Notes under the pieces: generated by a model
The model's input: only the letters and a program-made list of their open reading frames with translations
Databases searched by the model: none
What the model was told of the DNA's origin: nothing
Part shown: positions 50,875 to 59,247 of the stretch, one piece after another
Position numbering within the stretch: the first letter of the stretch is position 1
How the letters are laid out: each line of letters opens with the position of its first letter
Program-made: the position numbers and the translations under genes
Assembly (NCBI RefSeq): GCF_900101335.1
Contig: NZ_FNKA01000002.1
Span: 806,001 to 870,000, forward strand
Source: Quadrisphaera sp. DSM 44207
GTDB taxonomy: Bacteria > Actinomycetota > Actinomycetes > Actinomycetales > Quadrisphaeraceae
Length of the DNA stretch: 64,000 nt
Direction: 5' to 3'

Positions 50875-52025
50875 ACGGCTGCCCCGGCGCGGTCGCGCAC
50901 CTGGTCGCCGACCGCTGTCACGAGGTCGTCGATCCCGACGACCTCTCCCAGTGCCTCCAGCGGTTCGGTCGCCGTGCCCACTCGCACGACCCAGCTGGCC
51001 ACGGGCGCACCGCCGTAGGCGTCGTCGACATCGCGGCTGTGCTGCGCCAGTCGAGCGGCGGCCTGCGCGAGCCGGCCGCCGGCCTCACCCGCGCGGACAG
51101 CGTCCTCGAAGGCACCCACCAGGTTCACGGGCTGCTTCTCGCGGACCTGCACCAGCACCGCATCAGGCAGGGTGCGGTGGGCGAACGTGTTCTGCTTGCC
51201 GGTCGGCATGCTCGTGACGAAAGCGCGGAGGAACGCCTCGACGGCTGCTGACGTGGCGTCCGCGTCACCGTCCGCACCGGCGAGGCTCCTGCGCAGGGCG
51301 TCGACGTCGACGGTCGCGTACCGGTACAGGGTCGAGGAGTTGAACTCCACCGTGCCGATCATGCCCGCCCCGGCGTTGTCCTCCGGCGCTCGATCGTCCA
51401 CGGCCGTGAAGTAGTCGAACTCGTTGTCGACGGCGTGGACGCTGATGGCGTGGGCCACCTGCGCGGCGGCGTCCACGTTGATGTCCGTGGCGTCAGCGAC
51501 CATCCGACCGAACAGCGCCACGTCGACGCTGTGGCTGGAGTCCGCAGCGGCCTTGGCGGCGCTAGCACTGACCTTCGTGCCGGATCCTGCGGCCTCCACC
51601 GCCAAGCGTGCCAAGTTCTGCACCTGTCGCCGGCTGAGGAAGATCAAGTAGCTTGACTGCGCCACTTCGTCCTTCGCGTCATCGCTGTCCTTGCGCTTCC
51701 TCTCGGGCCTCTTCAGCTCGAGCTTCGGCATGGCGGCGTTGAGGACTGCGACAGCATGCTTCTGCGGCTCGTCCAGGTCGGGCGACAACGCCACGATCTC
51801 CTCGGTCACGAGCTCGACCACGCGCTTGGTGCGAACGCCGAGCTGGTCGCGGTCCAGCAGCTCGTCGAAGGCCTTGCGGGTGGCACGCTTCCACGCCTGG
51901 CTGGAGACGCGGGCCCGACGGACCCCGCCGTAGTAGGCGGTCTTGGGGCTGCCGGTGTCGTCGCGGTTGAGGTTGCTCGGGGGCACGGTCTGCAGCACGT
52001 GGACGTCGAGGAAGGTGCGCGGCAT
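50871..52025 (-). CDS. cas7e: Cascade backbone subunit Cas7e (CasC/Cse4)
   Basis: A 384-residue Cas7e that forms the six-copy crRNA backbone. Hallmarks are FLDVHVLQTVPPSNLNRDDT, PKTAYYGGVRRARVSSQAWK, SVDVALFGRMVADATDINVD, HAVDNEFDYFTAVDD and TSMPTGKQNTFAHRTLPDAV. It starts at ATG 52025, overlapping the cse2 stop by 1 nt. A Lys/Arg-rich insertion near residues 105-120 (LELKRPERKRKDSDDAKD) is likely a surface loop. Confidence 0.96.
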   Translation of the reverse strand: MPRTFLDVHVLQTVPPSNLNRDDTGSPKTAYYGGVRRARVSSQAWKRATRKAFDELLDRDQLGVRTKRVVELVTEEIVALSPDLDEPQKHAVAVLNAAMPKLELKRPERKRKDSDDAKDEVAQSSYLIFLSRRQVQNLARLAVEAAGSGTKVSASAAKAAADSSHSVDVALFGRMVADATDINVDAAAQVAHAISVHAVDNEFDYFTAVDDRAPEDNAGAGMIGTVEFNSSTLYRYATVDVDALRRSLAGADGDADATSAAVEAFLRAFVTSMPTGKQNTFAHRTLPDAVLVQVREKQPVNLVGAFEDAVRAGEAGGRLAQAAARLAQHSRDVDDAYGGAPVASWVVRVGTATEPLEALGEVVGIDDLVTAVGDQVRDRAGAAV

Positions 52026-52666
52026 CACTGCTCTCCTGTCGTGGTCGAGGCGTCGAGGTCTTCGGGGCGCGTCGCCCGGTGGTAGTCCCGTCCCCAGGCC
52101 AGACGGACGCGGTCGGCGGTGCGCGGGTCCTGGAGCCGGCGCAGGTCTCGGGCGAGGCGGCCGTAGTCCAGGGGGATGCCAGCGGCGCGGAACTGGGTCA
52201 CCAGACCCCGCAGGTGGTGCAGGGCCTCCGCGAACGACGACGCGGTGCCCAGCGCGTGGAACCGCCGCCGCACCGCTTCGTCCGCCCCCGTGCGCTGACC
52301 GAGCTGCCGGACGGCGGAGCCCACGCCCTGATCGGCACGGTGCATGTCGGTGGTCTGGGACTGCTGGTGGAGCGCGAACACCGTGATCGCCGAGTGGGCT
52401 GCCCGCTCGTAGGCGGACGGCTCGTCGCCGCGACCCATCAGCGGCTCGGGCAGGCCGGCCAGGGTCTCGGCCCACACAGCGGGGTCGGCGCCAGGGTCCG
52501 TGGTCACGGCCCGGCGCAGGCGGGCCAGTGCTCCCACCGCGGCGGACCGGTCGGCCCGGTACCCGGCCTGCAGGGCGGCCACGCGAGCGCCGACGTACCG
52601 CTCCAGCTGCTCGTCCCTGCTGCCGGGAGGCGCTCCTGCAGCCGCTGGCGGCCTCACCGTGCTCAT
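52025..52666 (-). CDS. cse2: Cascade small subunit Cse2 (CasB)
   Basis: A 213-residue helical protein with Cse2 features: DRSAAVGALARLRRAVTTDP, ERAAHSAITVFALHQQSQTT, RRRFHALGTASSFAEALHHL, and GIPLDYGRLARDLRRLQDP near the end. Two copies bridge the crRNA backbone and stabilise the R-loop. ATG 52666 overlaps the cse1 stop as ATGA. Confidence 0.93.
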   Translation of the reverse strand: MSTVRPPAAAGAPPGSRDEQLERYVGARVAALQAGYRADRSAAVGALARLRRAVTTDPGADPAVWAETLAGLPEPLMGRGDEPSAYERAAHSAITVFALHQQSQTTDMHRADQGVGSAVRQLGQRTGADEAVRRRFHALGTASSFAEALHHLRGLVTQFRAAGIPLDYGRLARDLRRLQDPRTADRVRLAWGRDYHRATRPEDLDASTTTGEQ

Positions 52667-54348
52667 CGGGTGCTCCTCTCCTCGACGATCTCGTCGCCGG
52701 CGGCGTCGGCGTGTGCGGAGCTCGGTCCGGCCGCGAGCACGAGCGCTCTGCGCAGGGCCGCGAGGAACCAGGCCTCGGCCAGGGCCGAGGTGACGTGGTG
52801 TCCGCGCACCTCGCGGCCGACCCACGCCGGCGAGCCGGCGTCAGCGAGGAGCTCGTCACCGATGACGCGCACCGCGTGCCACACGAACCGCTCCCAGGCC
52901 TCGCGTCGCTGCTGCGGATCCACGCTCGGCTCCAGGGAAGCGAGCCAGAGCCGGTAGGGGGCGTCGAGGACGAAGTACGCCTGCTCCCTCGCCCGGTCGC
53001 GCGGCCCCTCAGGCTCACCTCCGGCGGCCGCTGCGAGGTTGCCGGCGAGGTTCGCGAGTGCGAGGGCGGCAGCGTCCGCGGCGCCGACAGCGTCGATGGC
53101 GGCGCGCCGCAGCTCCCGTCCCTCGTGGCCGAGCAGGACGGCGTGGACGAGCAGCGCGTCGTCCACGATCTCGTCGATGACCGAGCTGTTGCTGCCGTAC
53201 CGGACACCGATGGCGCGAGTGCGCACGCTGTAGCGATCGGACAGGTGCTCCTTGTCGCGCAGGAGAGCGAGCCAGTCCAGCACCGCTGGCGCGAGGTCCC
53301 GTGACGCGTCACCGGGCGTGCCGCCTCGTTCCGTCTGCGGTAGCAGAGCGGGCAGTCCTCGCCACAGGGCCCGCTCGGGTTGGTGAGTCCGGGGCATGTA
53401 GACCGGTGACTTCTTGACGGTCCTCTCCTGCGCCTCGCTGCGCCGCCAGGCGGTCATCGTCTCCAGCAGGTGCTGGTTCTGAGGCCGCAACGGGTCGCCG
53501 TTGGCGATGAGCACTCCGGTGACCGCGTCGCCGTCCCGCAGCAGGCGGATGCGCCGGCTCTGCCAGGTCAGCAGGTCGGCGGGACCACCGGGATGGCGGC
53601 CCTCGGCTTCCACCGCCGGGCCGTGGGGCGCTCGCTCCCACACCGCGGTGTCGCTCGCGGACCACGGCTGCTCGTCGCGGTCGACCAGGACGAGGTTCAG
53701 GAGCAGGGTCTCGAGCAGGTCGGCCCCCTCGACCAGCAGGCCGCCGAGCTGGCCGGACCACCCAGTGCCGATCGGGTAGCCCTTGCCGCCCTTGACCCGT
53801 GGGTCCCCCACGGCGCCGGACTTGATGCCGGAGGGGTCGAAGGCCTGGGCGTGCACCAGCCAGCGCGCTGCCTCCGCGAGGCCGATGCTCCGCAGGCTCC
53901 GCCCGGCGCGCGTGGTGAAGTACTGGGCGTTGTTCGGCACATCGGCGATCAGGGACGTCAGGCCCGAGGCCCCGTCCTTGGCCGTGCGCAGGTCGGCGAC
54001 CTGGAAGAAGGGCGTCGTGGGCGAGAGCAGGTCGAAGCGCTCGGCGTGCCCCTCGAGGTGGGCCCGGACGTGCTCGGCGAGATCGACCTCCCCGTTCCAG
54101 GCCGCAGCCCAGTGGGCGACCGGGTCGTCCCGGTCCCACGGCACCGCCCGGTGCAGGAGGGCGAGCAGCAGGCGGTACAGGGCGACGCCCTGCGTGGGCA
54201 CCTCACCGGTAAGCCCCTGCAGCTCGCGGGCCCGCACGAAGGCGTCCAGGAGCGAGACCCCCTCGAGGTCCCCGGCCAGGGTCCGCACGAGCAGCCACGG
54301 CTGCGTGCGCAGGTCGAACGTCGTGCCGTCAGCCGTCGCGTGGGACAT
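52663..54348 (-). CDS. cse1: Cascade large subunit Cas8e (CasA/Cse1)
   Basis: A 561-residue Cse1, which recognises the PAM and recruits Cas3. Features are FDLRTQPWLLVRTLAGDLEG, ERFDLLSPTTPFFQVADLR, and NNAQYFTTRAGRSL from the L1 region that contacts the crRNA handle and PAM. HAQAFDPSGIKSGAVGDPRV and a C-terminal four-helix bundle (REAWERFVWHAVRVIGDELL) follow. ATG 54348 overlaps the cas3 stop by 1 nt (TGATG). PAM preference cannot be read from the protein, but array data suggest AAC/AAG. Confidence 0.96.
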   Translation of the reverse strand: MSHATADGTTFDLRTQPWLLVRTLAGDLEGVSLLDAFVRARELQGLTGEVPTQGVALYRLLLALLHRAVPWDRDDPVAHWAAAWNGEVDLAEHVRAHLEGHAERFDLLSPTTPFFQVADLRTAKDGASGLTSLIADVPNNAQYFTTRAGRSLRSIGLAEAARWLVHAQAFDPSGIKSGAVGDPRVKGGKGYPIGTGWSGQLGGLLVEGADLLETLLLNLVLVDRDEQPWSASDTAVWERAPHGPAVEAEGRHPGGPADLLTWQSRRIRLLRDGDAVTGVLIANGDPLRPQNQHLLETMTAWRRSEAQERTVKKSPVYMPRTHQPERALWRGLPALLPQTERGGTPGDASRDLAPAVLDWLALLRDKEHLSDRYSVRTRAIGVRYGSNSSVIDEIVDDALLVHAVLLGHEGRELRRAAIDAVGAADAAALALANLAGNLAAAAGGEPEGPRDRAREQAYFVLDAPYRLWLASLEPSVDPQQRREAWERFVWHAVRVIGDELLADAGSPAWVGREVRGHHVTSALAEAWFLAALRRALVLAAGPSSAHADAAGDEIVEERSTR

Positions 54349-57197
54349 CAGCGCTCCTCACCGGTGGTCGTCACGAGCAGTCCGCGGTCGCGGTGGTACT
54401 CCAGCCGGTGGCCTGGCAGCTCAGCCGACAGGTCGGCGTCCAGCTCCAGGACGAGCTGGCCGGACAGCCAGTGCGAGTCCTGCCATCCCGGGTACCAGGT
54501 CTTCTCCAGGGCCCTGATCACCGCGTCCGCGTGACGGCCGTTGGACAGGTGGACCGGCAGCCGCAGCGTGCAGGTCGCCGCCGCGCGCGCGACGTCGTCG
54601 CCGGGTCGGAACTCGGTGGGGATCGCCTGACCGGCGTGGTCGGTCGTCCACGGCAGGAGCCGCACAACGCCGTCCACCCGGTGGACGACGACGACCTCGA
54701 TGCCGTCCTCGCTGTCGCGGACCTGCCCCTGGCCCTGCGGGGTGTCGTCCGTCTCCCCGGCGGACCCCTGCAGCCACCCGACCAGCGACTCACCCGTCCT
54801 CTTCACCGGACCGAGCTGGAACTCGCGCGCCCTTCTGTCCTGATCCGCCTCGCGCTCGACTCGTCGAGCTTCAGCGTCGGCGTAGACCTGCTCCCATCCG
54901 TCCGGGGGCACGAGGTCCTGGGCGTAGGCCGCCTGGACGAGCGGCGCGATGTCACCGGGGAGGTCGAGGTGTCCTCGCTCGAAGCGGTCCTCGAGCACGG
55001 CGAGGGACCTCAGGAGCGGCGCGCGGTGGTACACGGTCTCGGAGCCGCGCACGAGCACCGGTGGTCGCGCCGTCCAGTCGGACACGCCGGTCACGAGGCA
55101 CCGAGGCTGCCGCACGGACGCTGGCCGCTCGCTCTGGTCCTGTCCTCGCTCGTGCCGGTGCAGCCGCCCGAGGCGCTGCAGCACGAGATCCACCGGGGCG
55201 AGGTCGGTCACCATGAGGTCGAGGTCGACATCGAGGGACTGCTCGATCACCTGGGTGCCCACGACGACGACGCGCTCCGGGCGCCGTCGACCGGCGGCCG
55301 CCACCGTCTGCGGCGGGCCCAGGCGCTGCAGGAGCTCCCGCTCGCGGGTGGCGCGGTCGACGGCGATGAACCGGGAGTGCAGCAGGAGCACTTCGCAGTC
55401 CAGCCGCTCACGCAGCAGGTCGTACGTGGCCTGAGCGCGACCGACGGTGTTGCGGACGACCGCTGCGCACCCGCCGCCAGCGAGGGCCTCGGTCAAGACC
55501 GCCAGGAGCGACTCGTCGTCGTCGGCGAGCCTCTGCAACCGGACTCGCTGCGTGCGGGCGCCGTCCCGAGGCACCTCGACCTGCGGCACGCCTCCGGTGG
55601 ACGCCGTGATGACCGGGTACCCGACGTCCCCGTCGAGCACGTCGTAGGCCGCCTCCGCCACTCGTGGACCGCGACCAGCGACCGTGCGGCCCCGGTCGTA
55701 GGCGGCGACGAGGGCGCGGCGCTGGGCAGCTGGCAGGGTGGCCGAGAGCACCACGGTCGGCACGCCGTAGGCGCCCAGCCAGTGCAGGACCCGATGCAGG
55801 TAGCTGCCCATGAAGACGTCGACGGCGTGGACCTCGTCGATGACGACGACCTTGCTCACGAGCGCCAGGTGGCGCAGCGCCAGGTGGCGGCTGCGCAGGG
55901 CGGCGAACAGGACCTGGTCGATGGTGCCGACCACGAAGGACGACAGCGGTCCCTTCTTCCGGCCGCGCAGCCAGGCGTGGGCGATGGCCGTGGCCCGCTG
56001 GTGGCCTCCGCCGCCGCTCGAGTCCTCGTCCGGTGCCACCGCGGCAGGACCGCCGGTGCGCCACAACTCCTGCGCCTCGGAGTTGAGCGCCGCCTTGCCG
56101 TGCGCCAGGAACAGGGTGAGGTCGGCGTCCGGGCCTTCGACGGGCAGGCGCTGCACCCACCGACGCACCCTGCTGAACATCGCGTCGGACGTCGCCATGG
56201 TGGGCAGGGCCACGAAGACCCCTCCGGCGCCGACGCGATGGGCGAAGACCTCCGCCGCGGCGAGGGCCGCCTCGGTCTTGCCCACCCCCATCCGGTCCTC
56301 GATCACGAGCAGTCCCGGTACCTCGGCGTTGCGAGCGGCGACCACCGCGGCGCGCTGCACCGGTCGCAGGCTCGCACCCGCCGGGAGGTCGAAGCGGTCG
56401 GAGAACAGGTGGTCGTCGTCCTCGGGTGGCGCCTCCGGGTGCCACTGCGCCGGCAGGTCCAGGTCAGTCCATGCAGCGGCAGCCCGCTCGAGGGAGGACC
56501 GGTGCTCGCCGTACGGAAAGAGGTCGCGGTTGCTGGCGAGCCAGTCCGCCACGATGACGGCCGCGCTGAGGAGCACCTGAGCGGGATAGGGCAACGGCGT
56601 CTGCGACCACACCGGTAGTCGGTCGGCCACGCAGGTCAGCCTCGTCATGTGGTCGAGCAGCTCGTCCTGCACCGAGACCCATGCGTCGCGGCCGATGAGG
56701 CTGCTGCGCTCGGCAGCCGCCTGCAAGTGTCCGCGCTCGGGCGGGGAGCCGTGGTGGCCACCCACGATGACCGCGTACGTGCTCGCGACGCGCCGACTCC
56801 ACCCTGACGCCTGCAACCACCGGGTGAGCACGAGCTGACCTGCCATGTCGTGACGCAGGAGCGCCCGGTCGGCTAGGACGGGAGGCATGTCCAACCCCGC
56901 CGCCCTCATGCGTGCGGTCAGGTACGGAGCCTGCTTCTCGACTTGGACAGCGAACGCCGGAGTCGCCTTGCCGATGTCATGGACTCCGGCGAGCCACGTC
57001 AGGAGCAGCCGACCGTCCGCGTCACCACCGGGGAGGGCCTGAGTGATCTCGTAGCGCACTGCCGTGGGGAGCCACCGGTCCCAGAGGAGGCCAGCCACCG
57101 CCGCGGAATCATGGAGGTGCTGGGGCAGTGACAGCCATGCGTCGTCCTCGGGGCTGGACTTGGCCCACACGCTCTGCGCTGCTGTGCTCAGCTCCAT
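54348..57197 (-). CDS. cas3: CRISPR-associated helicase/nuclease Cas3
   Basis: A 949-residue Cas3 with fused domains. The N-terminal HD nuclease has HLHDSAAVAG, the HD pair in LAGVHDIGKATPAFA, RHDMAGQ, and GGHHGSPP. The SF2 helicase has Walker A DRMGVGKTE, DEVH box VVIDEVHAVDVF, LSATLPAAQR and motif VI VLQRLGRLHRH, with TQVIEQSLDVDLDLMVTDLA before it. A C-terminal domain follows (LPVHLSNGRHADAVIRALEK). It degrades DNA opened by Cascade. ATG 57197 is chosen over GTG 57224 because GGAGG stands 6 nt before it. First gene of the cas operon. Confidence 0.96.
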   Translation of the reverse strand: MELSTAAQSVWAKSSPEDDAWLSLPQHLHDSAAVAGLLWDRWLPTAVRYEITQALPGGDADGRLLLTWLAGVHDIGKATPAFAVQVEKQAPYLTARMRAAGLDMPPVLADRALLRHDMAGQLVLTRWLQASGWSRRVASTYAVIVGGHHGSPPERGHLQAAAERSSLIGRDAWVSVQDELLDHMTRLTCVADRLPVWSQTPLPYPAQVLLSAAVIVADWLASNRDLFPYGEHRSSLERAAAAWTDLDLPAQWHPEAPPEDDDHLFSDRFDLPAGASLRPVQRAAVVAARNAEVPGLLVIEDRMGVGKTEAALAAAEVFAHRVGAGGVFVALPTMATSDAMFSRVRRWVQRLPVEGPDADLTLFLAHGKAALNSEAQELWRTGGPAAVAPDEDSSGGGGHQRATAIAHAWLRGRKKGPLSSFVVGTIDQVLFAALRSRHLALRHLALVSKVVVIDEVHAVDVFMGSYLHRVLHWLGAYGVPTVVLSATLPAAQRRALVAAYDRGRTVAGRGPRVAEAAYDVLDGDVGYPVITASTGGVPQVEVPRDGARTQRVRLQRLADDDESLLAVLTEALAGGGCAAVVRNTVGRAQATYDLLRERLDCEVLLLHSRFIAVDRATRERELLQRLGPPQTVAAAGRRRPERVVVVGTQVIEQSLDVDLDLMVTDLAPVDLVLQRLGRLHRHERGQDQSERPASVRQPRCLVTGVSDWTARPPVLVRGSETVYHRAPLLRSLAVLEDRFERGHLDLPGDIAPLVQAAYAQDLVPPDGWEQVYADAEARRVEREADQDRRAREFQLGPVKRTGESLVGWLQGSAGETDDTPQGQGQVRDSEDGIEVVVVHRVDGVVRLLPWTTDHAGQAIPTEFRPGDDVARAAATCTLRLPVHLSNGRHADAVIRALEKTWYPGWQDSHWLSGQLVLELDADLSAELPGHRLEYHRDRGLLVTTTGEER

Positions 57198-57247
57198 CGC
57201 CGCCTCCAGACGACCGCAAGCCACTGTCGGACCTGATCCGTACCGTT

Positions 57248-57276
57248 GCGATACGTCCGGTCACTCAGCGCAGCAA
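57248..57276 (-). promoter_or_regulatory. Candidate cas operon promoter
   Basis: On the minus strand TTGCTG (57271-57276) and TATCGC (57248-57253) are 17 nt apart, placing transcription start near 57241, about 45 nt before the cas3 ATG. The match is moderate. The pseudo-spacer target described below lies 30-60 nt upstream of the -35. A GGGACT-TC-AGTCCC palindrome (57301-57314) lies between them. Confidence 0.4.
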
Positions 57277-57305
57277 AGCAGACTCCCGCCTCCCTGGATA
57301 GGGAC

Positions 57306-57340
57306 TGAAGTCCCCCTCTCCCTCCCCCTTGGTGCATGTT
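57306..57340 (-). promoter_or_regulatory. Putative self-target (PAM plus protospacer) of the crRNA-like element
   Basis: The minus strand reads AAC (57338-57340) then ATGCACCAAGGGGGAG. The first 8 bases match the pseudo-spacer at 57383-57402 exactly, and 14 of the first 16 match. AAC is the PAM inferred from two overlapping array spacers. Complementarity stops after position 16, a pattern that permits Cascade binding without full interference in known cases. Confidence 0.55.
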
Positions 57341-57354
57341 GGTCTGCGCCGAGC

Positions 57355-57434
57355 AGGAAAGCCCCGCGTGCGCGGGGAACATGCAGCTCCGCCCTGGTGC
57401 ATCGGATCACCCCCGCGGTCGTGGCGGGGACGTC
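57355..57434 (-). ncRNA. CreR/CreA-like crRNA-type RNA: two degenerate repeats around a 20-nt pseudo-spacer
   Basis: On the minus strand there is a first pseudo-repeat (about 57403-57434) with stem CCCCGC/GCGGGG and enlarged loop, ending GTGATCCG (array handle ATGAGCC plus C/G). The pseudo-spacer ATGCACCAGGGCGGAGCTGC (57383-57402) follows. A second pseudo-repeat (57355-57382) keeps the full CCCCGCGCACGCGGGG stem. The latter matches the array repeat at 18 of 21 core positions. It is far from the array, directly upstream of cas3, and the pseudo-spacer targets the DNA between itself and cas3. By analogy with known crRNA-like regulators it would guide Cascade to repress the cas operon. No promoter for it was confidently found. 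Confidence 0.6.
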
Positions 57435-57647
57435 GGTCCAGCTGCACGTAGAGGGTGTCACGGCGCAGCCGGCAGCCTTCTCGAGCCTGCCTCGTCGAGG
57501 CGCATCCAGCGGGCTGTGAAGACATCCCGCCGAGGGACCGTCGTCGCCGGGCCTGCTGCGTGGTGGTCCTGCCGGTCGCCGGGCGTCCGACCGCGAACCG
57601 GGCGTGCAAGATCACCGCGGGAAGGCGCAGGCTCCTAGGCTGCGCCG
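57435..57647. other. Intergenic stretch upstream of the crRNA-like element
   Basis: About 210 nt between the crRNA-like element and a decayed plus-strand gene. It should contain the element's promoter (minus) and the old promoter of the pseudogene (plus). No clear -35/-10 pair, repeat or gene was recognised. Confidence 0.4.
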
Positions 57648-58068
57648 ATGAGCGACGTCGTCGACACCATCCGCGACCTCACCGCCGACCAGCGCACCGA
57701 GACCCTCGTGGCGACGCTGCTGGACGCACACCACCCTGCGCGGGCAGGGCTGGGTGGTCGCCGAGGTCTCCCTCCACGAGGCGGACCTGGACTGGTCGGC
57801 GCTGACCGAGCCCGACGAGGTCGCGGGCGTCCTCGACCTCCTCGGCCGGGCCACCGCGAAGATCCACTGCGTCTCGGACGAGGGCAGCGACCAGGCCCTG
57901 GTGCGCTTCTAGACCGAGGAGGCGGTCAGCGACGTCGTCGACGCCAGCCCCGGCGGGGACGACGGCTTCGTCGACTTGGTCGACGTCGGCCTCTCCTGCG
58001 GCCAGCTCGTGCGCGACGACTCCCGGCTGTTCGTCGCCTTCCGCGACGGGCGCGTCCCGGGGCTGTGA
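57648..58068 (+). pseudogene. Decayed gene, possibly a DUF2252 fragment
   Basis: An ATG frame (MSDVVDTIRDLTADQRTETL, then VATLLDAHH) shifts by one base near 57734 into LRGQGWVVAEVSLHEADLDW and TEPDEVAGVLDLLGRATAKI, then HCVSDEGSDQALVRF. There a TAG (57910-57912) stands where Gln would fit before TEEAVSDVV. The frame continues to DDSRLFVAFRDGRVPGL and a stop at 58068. The KIHCVSDEGSDQ...LFVAFRDG pattern recalls the C-terminus of DUF2252 proteins, but I am not certain. Frameshift, internal stop and missing N-terminal bulk mark it as broken. Confidence 0.5.
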
Positions 58069-58168
58069 GCGCGCGGCGCACGGACGGCGCCGGCCACCGA
58101 GGACCCTGTCCTCGGTGGCCGGCGCCGTCCGTCGTGCCGGGCCGCTGCGCCCGGCGTCGCAGCCGCGG

Positions 58169-59200
58169 TCAGCCCTGCGCGGCCGCCTTCGCCTGCTCGA
58201 CCACCTTCTGCGGGACCACGGCGGTGCCGCCGAAGACCCAGCTGCGCCCGGTCAGGTCCGCGGCGTGCTTCATCAGGTACCCCGACGTCGCCGCGCCGAG
58301 CTCGTCCTTGGACTCGATGAACAGCAGCGGCGTGCCGGTGGCCCCGGCGGCGGGGGCCGCCACCAGCGCGTCGGCCGGCACGTCGCCGGCGGAGACGAGC
58401 GCGGCGTTGGAGCGGGTGAAGTGCTCGTCCGCGATCGCGTCGTCGGCCACCAGTGCGGCCGTCTCCTGCCGGTTCGCCCCGCCGAGGCGGGCCGTGCCCT
58501 TCAGCGCGGCGTAGGTGCTCTCGGAGACGACGGCCGTGCCGCCGAGCACGGTGCGCGTCTGCGTGCCCAGGTCCTCCAGCGCCTTCGCCGTCGCGCCCGG
58601 CACGCCGTCGACCCTGGTCAGCAGGATCGGGTAGGTGCGGGCGTACGCCACCGGGCCCGCGGCCAGCGCGTCGGCGTAGGCGGTGCCCGAGGCGATGTAG
58701 ACCTCCTCGGGAGCGAACTCGCCGGCACGGGCGACCGCGGCGGCCGTGGCGTAGCGGTCCTCGCCCCAGAAGCGGATGACGGAGCGGTCCGCCTCCAGCG
58801 CGTCCTCCTGGTGCTGGGAGACCATCGCGGTCCCGCCGATGATCCACACGTTCTCCGCGCCGAGGCGGTCCATCTCCCGCTCGGTCGCCGCCGGCACGCT
58901 GTCGACGTCCGTGTAGAGGATGGGGGCGTTCTTCAGGCCGGCCACGTAGGAGGCGGTCAGGCCGTCGACGAGGGCGTCGCGGTTGACGAGGACGACGTCC
59001 GTGGCGGGCACGCCGTCCGGGTAGAGCGCCTCGGACGCCGCCACGGCGGTGTCGACGCGGGTCTCGCCCGCGACGCGGGTGCTGAAGTCGAAGCCGGCGG
59101 CCGCCTGGGCCGGCGCGGCGACGGCGCCGAGGCAACCGGCGCCCGCCAGGACGGCGAGGCCGAGGCGGGCGGCGCGCCGCCGGGAGGGGGTCGAGGTCAC
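58169..59200 (-). CDS. Secreted protein with cell-wall-binding repeat 2 motifs
   Basis: A 343-residue exported protein. The signal peptide has RRRAARLGLAVLAGAGCLGA with probable cleavage after APAQA (about residue 34). The mature part holds three CW_binding_2 repeats starting RVAGETRVDTAVAASEALYP, RFWGEDRYATAAAVARAGEF and RLGGANRQETAALVADDAIA. Each is followed by the typical VVLVNRDALVDGLTAS/VYIASGTAYADALAAG and GGTAVV elements. Such modules attach proteins to anionic wall polymers. There is no other domain, so it may be a wall-bound structural or adaptor protein. Start GTG 59200. Confidence 0.88.
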   Translation of the reverse strand: MTSTPSRRRAARLGLAVLAGAGCLGAVAAPAQAAAGFDFSTRVAGETRVDTAVAASEALYPDGVPATDVVLVNRDALVDGLTASYVAGLKNAPILYTDVDSVPAATEREMDRLGAENVWIIGGTAMVSQHQEDALEADRSVIRFWGEDRYATAAAVARAGEFAPEEVYIASGTAYADALAAGPVAYARTYPILLTRVDGVPGATAKALEDLGTQTRTVLGGTAVVSESTYAALKGTARLGGANRQETAALVADDAIADEHFTRSNAALVSAGDVPADALVAAPAAGATGTPLLFIESKDELGAATSGYLMKHAADLTGRSWVFGGTAVVPQKVVEQAKAAAQG

Positions 59201-59247
59201 AGAGGGCTCCTGAGCGGGTGGGAGGGGGCGGGAGGGGGCGGGGCGGC

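Noticed and set aside
57188-57337. 49-codon frame starting at the ATG inside the self-target (MHQGGGRGGLQSLSREAG...), possible CreT-like toxin
   Set aside because: It has no Shine-Dalgarno, overlaps the cas3 start and has no recognisable features. Kept only as a remote possibility for the crRNA-like element's target.
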